Positions 8,191 to 18,000 of a DNA stretch of 64,000 bases are shown here, piece by piece. Source of the DNA: Sulfurospirillum cavolei (lineage in GTDB: Bacteria; Campylobacterota; Campylobacteria; Campylobacterales; Sulfurospirillaceae); the NCBI RefSeq assembly GCF_000813325.1, contig NZ_BBQE01000004.1; one strand, 5' to 3'. A program made the position numbers and the translations under genes. Positions within the stretch are counted from its first letter, which is position 1. Each line of letters begins with the position of its first letter. The notes under the pieces were generated by a model. The model did not search any database. It saw only the letters and a list, made by a program, of their open reading frames with translations, and was not told the origin of the DNA.

Positions 8191-11100
8191 TAGGCTTTCA
8201 TTCCTTTTCGTCTTAGATCGAGCGTATGCGGGTATTCAAGGCTCGGCGCTAAGGTCTCGACCCACAAGGTCTTCGTAGGATCGCCCTCCAACGCCATCAC
8301 GGTCGCACGCGTGTTTACATGTGCGGTTGAAGTCTGAATTACCGAAGGCGTAAGATAGCGTAGCTCGCCTTGAGAATGGTTAAAGTCCCAAAAACGGTTC
8401 ATACGACGCGATTCGGCTTCGTAGCTGTTCACGGGGAAGGTGTCATAATTGCGCCCGCCCGGATGTGCCACAAAATAACGCATACCGCCGATGGAGTGTC
8501 GGTTCCAGCGATCGACCACGTCAAACGTTAAAGGCGTATCGACGCCGATGGTGGGATGCAAAGCCGACCACGGTTGCCACGCTTTGTACTTCACGCCCGC
8601 AACGAATTCTCCTTCCACGCCTGTGGGCGAAAGCGGAACGACGACGCCGTTACATGTAAGGGTATAGCGTTCGGGAATAAAATCTTTAATTTTGACTTGT
8701 ACGCGCTCCAACGAAGAATCCACATAGCGAGACGTTCCTTGTGAGCTGCTCTCTTCGCCAAGCACATGCCAAGGCTCGATGGCGGCACGAAGTTCCAGAT
8801 GCATCTTCTCAATCGTCGTCATTCCGTAAAGCGGGAAGCGAAACTCGAAAAACGGATCGAACCAATCCAGCGCAAAAGGATAGCCCTCCGCATTGAGAAA
8901 ATCGACGATGTCGCGCATATCTTCTTTGACGTAATGCTCCAATAAAAACTTATCGTGCAATTGCGTCCCCCAACGCACCAGTGGATGCGTATAGGGTTTT
9001 TTCCAAAAGACGGCCACCAAGGTGCGTACCAAAAGCATCTGTAAAAGCGACATGTGGGCATGCGGCGGCATATCAAACGCTCTTAGTTCCAAAATACCGA
9101 GCCTGCCGCTGCTCGAATCGGGCGAATAGAGCTTGTCGATGCAAAATTCGCTTCGGTGCGTATTGCCGGTGATGTCGGTTAACATGTGACGGAAAAGTCT
9201 GTCGGTCAACCAAAACGGCACACTCTCCTCCTCGGGAACTTGCGCAAACGCGATCTCAAGCTCGTAGAGATTTTCCGCCCTGCCCTCGTCCACACGCGGG
9301 GCTTGCGAAGTCGGACCGACAAACGCGCCGGAGAAAAGGTACGAAAGTCCCGGATGGTGTTGCCAAAACGTAATAAGACTGCGAAGCAGATCGGGGCGGC
9401 GTAACAACGGACTGTCTTCGGGTTTGAGCGCACCGATCGTGACGTGATTGCCCCCGCCCGTGCCCGTGTGCTTACCGTCGATCATAAATTTTTCCGTTCC
9501 CAAACGCGACGCATGGGCATCTTCGTACAGTAGCATCACGTTATCGCTGAGCGCTTTCCACGATGTTGCGGGATGAATGTTCACTTCGATAACGCCCGGA
9601 TCGGGAGTTACTTTAATGCGCTCGAGCCTTAGATCATGCGAAGGCTCATACCCTTCCAAAACCACTTTGACATGTAAAGATTCCGCCACGGCTTCAATGC
9701 ATGCAATCAGGTCTAAAAAAGCTTCCGTGCGATTGAGAGGCGGAAGAAAAATAAAGAGTTTTCCCTCACGCACTTCCGCACAAAGTGCCGTGCGTACAAA
9801 GGTTTGGGTTTGGCTGTTGGAAAGGGTGGCATCGGCTTTTTTGCAACGTTCGTGCGCCGATGTACCGTACTCTCCCAAAGCGGGATAGTGCGCAAACAGA
9901 TCGGGCTCAAAAGGAAGTGCTAGCTCAGAGTGCGGTTTTTCCGCCAAAGAATCCAGCGGAAGCCTGAGCCCCAACGGCGAATTGCCCGCACTGAGGTACA
10001 AATAGCCACGCCTTAACACCCACGAAGAGGTGATCCATCGTGTCGTTCCAAAATTCAACGGTAACACATACCCCACAGGATTATTGAGTCCCCCAGAGAG
10101 CACTTTGGCGATCGTTTGTCGCTCCAAAGAGTCGGAGAGGTCGGCTTTCATCGGATCGACATCGATGGGCAGTTCGGACTCTTTGATGATGTAATACAAC
10201 GGGTCTTCGTACGCTTCAATGATGTTTTGATCGCTCACACCAAGGGTGAGTGCCAGTTTGGCTAAAAAGCATTTCGCATCGTCGTTGGTGTAGTGGTAGG
10301 TTTCGTTCATATCGGCAAACAGTTCAGGATTGTTCCAAATAGCCTTGCCGTCTTTACGCCAAATAATGGAGGTTTGCCATCTAGGAAGCGGCTCACCCGG
10401 GTACCATTTTCCCTGTGCGTAGTGAAGCATCCCGCCTTGGGTAAACGAGCTTAAAAGTTTGCGTGAAAGCGTGTCCGCCAAAGCGCGTTTGTGCGCACCG
10501 TCGGCTTTGGTGTTCCACTCATCGCCTTCCATATCATCAATCGAAACAAACGTCGGCTCGCCGCCCATCGAAAGCCTCACATCGCCCTCTTCCAAGGCTT
10601 TGTCGACCTCAAAACCCAAGTTATAAATAGCGTCCCATTGGTCATCACGGTACGGCTTGGTCACACGCGGCGATTCAAAAATGCGTTTGACCGTGTTCTC
10701 ATAGATAAACTCCGTTTCGCATTGATCGCTCATGCCCTCTATCGCATAGGCACTTTCATAAGAAGGGGTGCACGCAAGCGGTATGTGCCCCTCGCCCGCA
10801 AAAAGTCCACTGGTCGCATCAAGCCCGATCCATCCGGCTCCGGGAATGTAGACCTCCGTCCACGCATGCAAGTCCGTAAAATCTTCCGCAGGACCGCTAG
10901 GCCCATCCAAAGAAGCCACGTCGGCTTTGAGTTGTACCAAGTAGCCTGAGACAAACCGCGCCGCAAGTCCTAAATGGCGAAGCACTTGCACAAACAGCCA
11001 CGCAAAATCGCGACAACTGCCCAGCCTTGTTTTTAACGTCGTTTCACACGTTTGCACGCCGGCTTCCAAACGAACGGTATAGTTTAAATGCCGATTGATC

Positions 11101-11552
11101 GTCGTATTGAGGTAAACCAAAAAGTCGATGATAGAGCGTTTTTTCAAATCCAACGCTTTAAGAAAATCGTTCAGTAAAGCCCCGTTCTCGCTCACTTCCA
11201 AATAGGGTGAAAGCTCTTTTTCCAACGCTTTTTGGTAAGCAAAAGGAAAAGTTTTGGCATAATCGTCGACAAAAAAATCAAACGGATTGATCGTAATCAT
11301 ATCGGCGATAATTTCGACGTCGATGCACAGTTCTTTCGTTTTTTCGGGAAAGACGATACGCGCAAGGTAGTTACCGAAGGGGTCTTGTTGCCAATTGATA
11401 AAATGGTTTTCGGGTTTAATCGTAAGCGAATAACCCTCTATAGGCGTACGAGAGTGCGGTGCGGGTCGCAACCTGATAATATGAGGGGAAAGCGAAACGT
11501 CACGATCGTAACGGTACTCGGTTTTATGCGACAAAACGACTTTAAGCGACAT
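8190..11552 (-). CDS. transglutaminase-DUF2126 putative amidoligase fusion
   Basis: An 1120-residue two-part protein. The first 290 residues are a transglutaminase-like module with intact Cys180 (GSCRDFAW), His229 (LHAWTEVY) and Asp245. The remaining roughly 800 residues correspond to DUF2126, a family predicted to be related to glutamine-synthetase-like amidoligases; visible conserved blocks include GGEPTFVS, GKHTGTGGGNHVT and SSGRLGILELRAFDMP. A ligase and an amide-cleaving domain in one chain suggests synthesis and hydrolysis of the same bond. It is the first gene of a three-gene - strand operon. A plausible ribosome site (AAAGGGG) lies just before the ATG, and a TATAAT box lies about 30 bases upstream of the ATG. 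Confidence 0.92.
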   Translation of the reverse strand: MSLKVVLSHKTEYRYDRDVSLSPHIIRLRPAPHSRTPIEGYSLTIKPENHFINWQQDPFGNYLARIVFPEKTKELCIDVEIIADMITINPFDFFVDDYAKTFPFAYQKALEKELSPYLEVSENGALLNDFLKALDLKKRSIIDFLVYLNTTINRHLNYTVRLEAGVQTCETTLKTRLGSCRDFAWLFVQVLRHLGLAARFVSGYLVQLKADVASLDGPSGPAEDFTDLHAWTEVYIPGAGWIGLDATSGLFAGEGHIPLACTPSYESAYAIEGMSDQCETEFIYENTVKRIFESPRVTKPYRDDQWDAIYNLGFEVDKALEEGDVRLSMGGEPTFVSIDDMEGDEWNTKADGAHKRALADTLSRKLLSSFTQGGMLHYAQGKWYPGEPLPRWQTSIIWRKDGKAIWNNPELFADMNETYHYTNDDAKCFLAKLALTLGVSDQNIIEAYEDPLYYIIKESELPIDVDPMKADLSDSLERQTIAKVLSGGLNNPVGYVLPLNFGTTRWITSSWVLRRGYLYLSAGNSPLGLRLPLDSLAEKPHSELALPFEPDLFAHYPALGEYGTSAHERCKKADATLSNSQTQTFVRTALCAEVREGKLFIFLPPLNRTEAFLDLIACIEAVAESLHVKVVLEGYEPSHDLRLERIKVTPDPGVIEVNIHPATSWKALSDNVMLLYEDAHASRLGTEKFMIDGKHTGTGGGNHVTIGALKPEDSPLLRRPDLLRSLITFWQHHPGLSYLFSGAFVGPTSQAPRVDEGRAENLYELEIAFAQVPEEESVPFWLTDRLFRHMLTDITGNTHRSEFCIDKLYSPDSSSGRLGILELRAFDMPPHAHMSLLQMLLVRTLVAVFWKKPYTHPLVRWGTQLHDKFLLEHYVKEDMRDIVDFLNAEGYPFALDWFDPFFEFRFPLYGMTTIEKMHLELRAAIEPWHVLGEESSSQGTSRYVDSSLERVQVKIKDFIPERYTLTCNGVVVPLSPTGVEGEFVAGVKYKAWQPWSALHPTIGVDTPLTFDVVDRWNRHSIGGMRYFVAHPGGRNYDTFPVNSYEAESRRMNRFWDFNHSQGELRYLTPSVIQTSTAHVNTRATVMALEGDPTKTLWVETLAPSLEYPHTLDLRRKGMKA

Positions 11553-11582
11553 GGCGACCCCTTTAGTGAGAAAATCGATGTC

Positions 11583-11588
11583 ATTATA
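11583..11588 (-). promoter_or_regulatory. -10 box for the amidoligase operon
   Basis: TATAAT reads on the - strand about 30 bases before the ATG of the transglutaminase-DUF2126 gene. No clear -35 hexamer is visible, which is common for Campylobacterota sigma70 promoters. The 133-base gap to the HlyD gene contains no other gene. Confidence 0.4.
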
Positions 11589-11685
11589 ACATTAAGCACT
11601 TCTTTCGCGCGTGCGCTTTTGCTTAAGATATCATCACGTGGATTCCTAAGGCGTTTAAACATGAACGGTGCCAAAATCGAGTCGC

Positions 11686-12954
11686 TTAGGGTTCCATAAG
11701 CGCATTTTTTCCCATGCGTTTCAAGGGAAGCAAGATATACTCTAAAACGGTTCGTTTTCCCGTGATAATGTTAATACTCGCCTCCATACCGGGCATGATC
11801 GGCAAATTTGCTCCGAAACGGTCTTTGTCGGCTTTGATTTTCACGGCATAAAAAATATCGCCTTTTTGCGTCGTAAAACTATCGGGACTAATCGATATAA
11901 GTTCTCCCTCGATCATACCGTATTTGGCATAATCGTACGCCGTAATCTCGATATTAGCTTTTTGACCGACCCATATACGCCCGCGATCGGCGGCTTTGAT
12001 GTTGGCTTCGATCGTCAAACCCTCTTCTAACGGCGTAATTTCCGCGACTTTATCGCCCGGTTTAATCGTACCGCCGATCGTATGAAAGTACAAAATATTC
12101 ACAATACCGTTTACCGGAGAGGTAATGAGCAAACGGTTCGTTCGATCGATACTGGCTTCGCTTTGTTGGGAAAGTTGCGTCAATTTTAAGCGTACTTCTT
12201 GAAGATCGTTGAGTTGCTTGGATAAAATATCGGAGCGAACGGAGCCTAACTCATGCACCGCTTCTTTGTATTTACCTTGCGTAATCGGTATTTGATTGGT
12301 CACTTCGTCGATTTGCGTAATCAGATTTTGTTTCTTACTGAGTTCAAACAAATACTCTTTACGCGATCCAGCACCCGATTTCATTAACTGTTCGGTAATC
12401 GAAACGTTCTCTTTTGCCATATTGAGTTCAAGCGAGAGATTTTTTTCCTTGATTTCAAGCTCTTTAAGCTCGTATTGGCGTTGTTCGACTTTTTGCTGTA
12501 CGCCGCTTAAACGTTCCGTATTGTTCGTCTTTTCGCTTTTAAAAATCTGCATTTCGTTTTGAACGATCTCGGGATAGCCTTCGCTCATGTACGCCTCAAA
12601 AACCAAAGGCTTATCGTCAATTAAACTCATTAAACGTTGTTCTTTGGCAAGGAGCGAAATTCTATCCAAATCTTTGCTTTTCAGATCGGCGGTAAAAAAG
12701 GCTTGATTGAGCTGGTAAATCGGCTGATTGATTTTAACCGTATCGCCTTCTTTGACTAAAATCTCCGAAACGATACCGCCTTCTAAGTGTTGAAGCACCT
12801 TGGTTTGCCCCGAAGGTACGGCTTTTCCGCTTCCTCTGACGACTTCATCGATATGGCTAAATGCGGACCATAGGAAGAAAACGACGAAAAAAAGCCCGAT
12901 GGGAACGACCGTGACGTAATAACTCCATCGCTTTTCGATCATCATGTCTAACAT
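11686..12954 (-). CDS. HlyD/LapC-type type I secretion membrane fusion protein
   Basis: A 422-residue periplasmic adaptor. One N-terminal membrane segment (about residues 14-32, VTVVPIGLFFVVFFLW) is followed by a lipoyl-like half motif (VLQHLEGGIVSEILVKEGD), a long coiled-coil hairpin (about 95-255), the second lipoyl half (ITSPVNGIVNILYFHTIGG) and a C-terminal beta domain ending in the conserved PGMEASINIITG segment. This architecture links an inner-membrane ABC exporter to a TolC-type channel. It overlaps the ABC exporter gene by seven bases, with AGGA eight bases before the ATG, so the two are coupled. It is the SiiD/LapC equivalent of the adhesin locus. Confidence 0.94.
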   Translation of the reverse strand: MLDMMIEKRWSYYVTVVPIGLFFVVFFLWSAFSHIDEVVRGSGKAVPSGQTKVLQHLEGGIVSEILVKEGDTVKINQPIYQLNQAFFTADLKSKDLDRISLLAKEQRLMSLIDDKPLVFEAYMSEGYPEIVQNEMQIFKSEKTNNTERLSGVQQKVEQRQYELKELEIKEKNLSLELNMAKENVSITEQLMKSGAGSRKEYLFELSKKQNLITQIDEVTNQIPITQGKYKEAVHELGSVRSDILSKQLNDLQEVRLKLTQLSQQSEASIDRTNRLLITSPVNGIVNILYFHTIGGTIKPGDKVAEITPLEEGLTIEANIKAADRGRIWVGQKANIEITAYDYAKYGMIEGELISISPDSFTTQKGDIFYAVKIKADKDRFGANLPIMPGMEASINIITGKRTVLEYILLPLKRMGKNALMEP

Positions 12955-15038
12955 ACGGGTTTTCCTTGCAACTGTTTTAAAATCTCTTCTTTAGGGCCGT
13001 CCGCTACGATGCGACCGTTGTTGACGACCATCACGCGATCGACCAAATCCAAAGCGGCAAAACGATGCGTAATGACGATGAGCGTTTTATCGCGTAAAAG
13101 CGGCTTAAGGTGGTCGATCATCTCTTTTTCAAGCCCGACGTCCATGCCGGTCGTCGGCTCGTCCAACACGACGATAGAAGGATCGTTAATCAACGCACGC
13201 GCTAAACCGACCAAATGGCGTTGTCCTACCGAAAGACGGTTACCGTTTTCGCCGACTTGAAAATTTTCTCCCTCGCCCGAACGTTTGACAAGTTCGTCCA
13301 AACCCGTCATCGCCAAAAGCTTAATCAAACGCTCTTTGCCGATACGTATGCCCAGTTCGATATTGTCTTTAAGCGTTCCGGCAAATAAAAACGGCTCTTG
13401 CGGCATAATGCCGATATGTGCGCGAAGCTCCACCGGATGAAGGGTATGAATTTCGTGTCCGTCGATATGAATCGTACCGCTTTGTGCGGAATCGATGCCC
13501 GAGAGTAGCCTTAAAATCGTACTTTTCCCCGCACCCGTGCGCCCGATGATACCGATTTTTTCGCCTTGCTTGATCTTGAAAGTGGCTTGAAGCAAAGAGG
13601 GATTTTTAGAACCCTCGTACGTGTACGTGACATGGTTAAATTCGATATTTCCCTCTAAATTTCGTACGCCGAATTCAACGGATTTTTGCGTCTCTAAGGG
13701 TAAATGCCAAAAGCGATTCAGCGAATCGAGGGCTTCTTTAAACTCTTTGTATTTCACTAAAATCGTCGAAATATTCACAATCGGAACCATCGCGCGTCCG
13801 ACCAAAATACTCAATGCCACCAAAGCACCCAAAGTCAGGTTCTTTTCTTGAATCTCGTAAACGCCCGCTACCAAAGCGAACATCGTCGCAAACTGCATCA
13901 CGACCGCGGAGAGACTCATCGCCAAATTGGTGTGCATTTGAATTTTGAGATTGACGAAATTGTAAAAATGAATCAATTTACGCCATTTAAACAAACGCGT
14001 CGTTACCGCATTGGTCAATTTGAGCGTTTCGATACCCTTAATCGTCTCAAATAAAAAATTGTGTTTCATCTGTCCGTCGTGGAAGAGTTTTTGACTCCAG
14101 CGAAACAAAGGAATTTGAAATCCAAGGTTGATTGCAACAACGACGATACCGCACAAAAGCGTAATCGCGGCAATAATCGGAGAAATAATGTAAATAATCA
14201 ACAAGGTCAGCGCGATAAAAGGCAAATCCAACGCCAAAGAGATACTTTTGGACATAAAAAAGTCGCGTACTTGCGCGGCTTCCCTGAAAAGGTTGGCTTT
14301 AGAGCCGGCTAAAAGACGATCGTGGCTGCTTTGCAAAAGCATCAAACGCTCTAAAATCTCTTCTTCCAAAATACTTCCGATGCGCTTGCCCATCGTTTCC
14401 AAGATATAAACGCGCGCCATTTTAAATAAAGCGTCGAACATGTAGATCAACGCTACGCCGATTGTTAAAACGGCCAAGGTTTCCGTTGCGAAATTCGGGA
14501 TGACGCGGTTATAAACGTTCATCGTATACATCGGAATTAAGATGACGAACAAATTAATAAAAACCGTCAAAATGCCGACGCGAACGATCTCCTCTTTGGA
14601 GCGTATCAGATGGTTCCAAAACCACGCTTTACTGTGATCTTCTTGTTCGAGTATGCCGCTATGATCTTCAGGCTTGTAAAAAACCAAGAGCATCGAAAAG
14701 CGCTTTTGAAGCGTTGGCATATCGATCACTTCTTCAATGCCGTAGCGAAGATCGAGTACGGTCACGGAACCGTTTTCGAAGGCTTTGACGATTGCGATTA
14801 AGCCCTCTTGCGAACACGCGATGCAGGGCACCAAATGCGCCTCGACCATATCGCGTTCAAGGCTGAGGGCTTCACATGTCAGTCCAAAATCCTTTGCACT
14901 TCGAACGATCGCTTCATTATGGATAGGCTCATGCCCCAAAACCGTATCGATCGTCTCGTACGAAACGTTCCCGTAATAAAAATCAAGAATATACTTGTAC
15001 GCTTGCACTAAATAATCGTTTTTTTCCGCTAATTCCAT
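12948..15038 (-). CDS. type I secretion ABC exporter (LapB/SiiF type)
   Basis: A 696-residue fused ABC transporter. Residues 1-125 form a C39-peptidase-like domain that has no cysteine at the catalytic position, so it is a C39-like docking domain as in exporters of RTX proteins and not a leader peptidase. About 150-440 is the six-helix membrane domain. The ATPase domain has Walker A GRTGAGKST near residue 500, signature LSVGQRHLVGLARAL near 600, Walker B SIVVLDEPTTGMD near 625 and the switch ITHR. It lies 21 bases after the giant adhesin gene and couples to the HlyD gene, so its cargo is almost certainly the 4803-residue RTX protein. Confidence 0.95.
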   Translation of the reverse strand: MELAEKNDYLVQAYKYILDFYYGNVSYETIDTVLGHEPIHNEAIVRSAKDFGLTCEALSLERDMVEAHLVPCIACSQEGLIAIVKAFENGSVTVLDLRYGIEEVIDMPTLQKRFSMLLVFYKPEDHSGILEQEDHSKAWFWNHLIRSKEEIVRVGILTVFINLFVILIPMYTMNVYNRVIPNFATETLAVLTIGVALIYMFDALFKMARVYILETMGKRIGSILEEEILERLMLLQSSHDRLLAGSKANLFREAAQVRDFFMSKSISLALDLPFIALTLLIIYIISPIIAAITLLCGIVVVAINLGFQIPLFRWSQKLFHDGQMKHNFLFETIKGIETLKLTNAVTTRLFKWRKLIHFYNFVNLKIQMHTNLAMSLSAVVMQFATMFALVAGVYEIQEKNLTLGALVALSILVGRAMVPIVNISTILVKYKEFKEALDSLNRFWHLPLETQKSVEFGVRNLEGNIEFNHVTYTYEGSKNPSLLQATFKIKQGEKIGIIGRTGAGKSTILRLLSGIDSAQSGTIHIDGHEIHTLHPVELRAHIGIMPQEPFLFAGTLKDNIELGIRIGKERLIKLLAMTGLDELVKRSGEGENFQVGENGNRLSVGQRHLVGLARALINDPSIVVLDEPTTGMDVGLEKEMIDHLKPLLRDKTLIVITHRFAALDLVDRVMVVNNGRIVADGPKEEILKQLQGKPVC

Positions 15039-15059
15039 ACCGACGTTTACCGATCCTTT

Positions 15060-18000
15060 TTAACTGACATGTAACAAAAACGTATTGGTTCCGTCACTAA
15101 TCGTATGCGACGAATTATGATCGCTTAGAGCCCATGAAGTCGATGCGGCACCTCCGTCAACCGTAAAATTCGACGAGGACGTAATCGAAAGATTCGCATA
15201 ATTTGCATCGTCTACGTTGAGGTTGATCTCATACGTCCAGGTATCAGAATCGGTATCAACGCTTGATGTTTGCGCAAGCGAATAGAGCATATCAAAGCTA
15301 ATAGACGCCGTTGCGGAAGATAACGATGAGAGATCCAACGTTTCAATATGGTTAAATGCCGTCGTGTCGTCTAGCGTACTTCCGCCGGCAATACCGTTGA
15401 TCGCGACCGTATCGCTACCGCTATTGCCGTCAAACGAAATCTCGTCCAATTGCGAAAAGTCTAAAACAAGGGCATCGTCGTTTGTCGTTCCCGTGATGCC
15501 TAATTTATCGTCTCCCAAGGCATCAACGCTTAAAGATTGAATATTCATCGACGTTGCTCCATGAATCGCAACGCTACCGCTTCCCTCCAGCGTCGCAATA
15601 TTGCCTCCTCCGACGTTAAGATCACCGTAGTCTAAGGTTGTCGTCGTTGTATTTGCAACATTCAACGTTTCAATTCCAACAATCGTTTGAGTACTCAAAT
15701 CCATCGTAGAGGTCGTATAAAGCGTATCGTTTCCGCTGCTGCCCGTATCGGTGATATTGGCGGCAACAGAAAGATAATACGTATCGCCGCTATCTGCTCC
15801 GTCAGAAGTTGCATTGGCATTATCGAGGTAAAAAGTATCCGACGAAGACGAGCTAATCAAGCTTTGTGTTACTCCGCTCACTCCGTCATAAATAATGAGA
15901 GTTCCGGTAATAAAAACATTTGACAAATCCATTGAGGCATCATCGGCATTAACCGTAACATTACCGCTACCATTGACGGTTGTAAGTCCTAAAATAGAAT
16001 CAGTAACGCTCATCGTTCCGCTTGAGATGTTCAGAGTATCGACATGGGTTAGATTTCCGCTATACGTCCCCGTTACGCTGCTCCAGTCTACATGTAAGAT
16101 TGTCGCCGAATCAACGGAAGCAAAATCGGCATTGAGCGTTCCCCCTAAATTCGTGACGCTTAGGGTTCCGCTGCCGTTGATCGTTTCGCCGCTCACGACC
16201 GAAGCATCGGCACTTAAGCTTACCCCGCCGGCGATAACGACGCTATCGGTGCTTAGGGTTCCGCTCATCGTCGTTGAAGCGTTAACATTGATCGTTTCGA
16301 CATGGGTGATATTGGAAGCATTGATGTTCAAACCGCTTGCAGCAATCGTAAGAACATCGCCCGTCCCTCCGCCGCCGTCAATCGTTCCGCTCGGAGAGGA
16401 AGCCATCGTCGAGAGAATCGTGATCGTATCGTTTCCGTTACCGGCAACAACGCTCGCGGAAGCATTATCCAAATTAAACGTATCGGCATTAGCGGTGCCG
16501 CTGAGCGTTTGGGTTCCCGTTCCGTCGTTGATCGTAAACGTACCGCTATAACCCGTCACGTTTTTTGCCGAAAGATCGACGCTTGCCGTTCCTGCGTTAA
16601 TCACGATGTTTCCGCTACCCTCATAAGCGCTAAGAGTATTGGCTTGCGCTCCCAAAAGCGTTAACGCCGCACTCGTATTGACGGTATCCAGTACCGTACC
16701 GAGTGTTACGCCGGAAAGATCCAATGCAGTCGTGACGTTCAACGTCACGGTACCGCTGATGCTGTTGGTGAGTCCCGAAAAATTGTTAGATGCGGCCGTC
16801 GAACTTGCCGTAATATCAAGCGAACCCGCACCCATGATACTGAGCGTTTTGCCGCTGAGCGTTTCTGCGGTTACGGTAGCCGTTATGCCGTTATCTGCCG
16901 AAAGGATCGACATCGATCCTAGCGTACCTGAAAAAGTCGCATTAGCCGTAAATTCAAGTGTTTTAGTTCCGCTAACCGTCACACCGGAGAGATCCGCGGT
17001 AGAGTCGCTGTTCACGATGAGCGTCACCGAGCCTCCGCCCGTAACGCTTTTAGCCGAAACATCGCTTGCTTTAATGATCAACGTTGCCCCGCTTGCCACA
17101 TAAAAACTTTCAATACCGCTTAACGTCGAACTCGAAAGATCAACCGTATTGGCCGCAATGTATAATTGATCGTTGGTAGAACTGCCGAGATTAATAGACG
17201 TATACGCCGAGTCGATCCAAACCGTCTCACTCGAACCGACACTGGTTGTTAATGCACCGCTATACGCATAATTGGTCAAATCAACGACTTCCATCCCTGC
17301 TATTTTCGTAAAATCAAGTGCACCGTTACCCGTAACGACGAGCGTATCCGAGGAACCTGAAGAATCGCTAATCGTATCGTTAGCGTTTGTTCCGAAACTT
17401 GACGTACCGATAGTGACCGTTTCACTTCCCGTGCTACCGTAGATTTTTAACGCTCCGCCGCTATCTTTGTTAAAACCCGCAACGCTTGTATCAAGCGTTC
17501 CCCCTGCGGCTAAGACAAGGCTTAAAAGACCGCCGCTGTTCAAACTGGTCGACGCAAGAGACATTGCATTCACATTCGTTGCGTTAAGCGTACCGTTGAT
17601 CGTAAACGTTTTGCCGCTCATCGAGCTTCCAGAACCGCTAAGGCTCGCACCTGAGGCAATCGTGATGATCGGAGAACCTGAAAACACCCCGCTCAGCGAA
17701 CTGCTTCCGCTTGTAACGTTAATCGCTTCGACATTGCTAATAGTGCTTGCGTTTAAAGCGACTCCGCCGCTGATATTTAACGTATCCGTGCCGCTTCCGC
17801 CGATCAACGTCACGTTACCGATCGTGCTATTCGTAACCACGTTCGTACCGCTGCTCAAAGACAAATCAACGCTTGTAAAACCGCTTCCGCCGTTATACGC
17901 TTCACTGCCTAAACTTACGCTGTTACTGCCTCCGGAAAGTTTTAAAATTTCAACACCCGTAACATTGGTCAACATCGCATCGCTAATCGTCGCTCCGCTA

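Noticed and set aside
12948..15038. Bacteriocin exporter with a C39 leader peptidase.
   Set aside because: The N-terminal domain lacks the catalytic Cys, and the neighbour is an RTX protein with no double-glycine leader.
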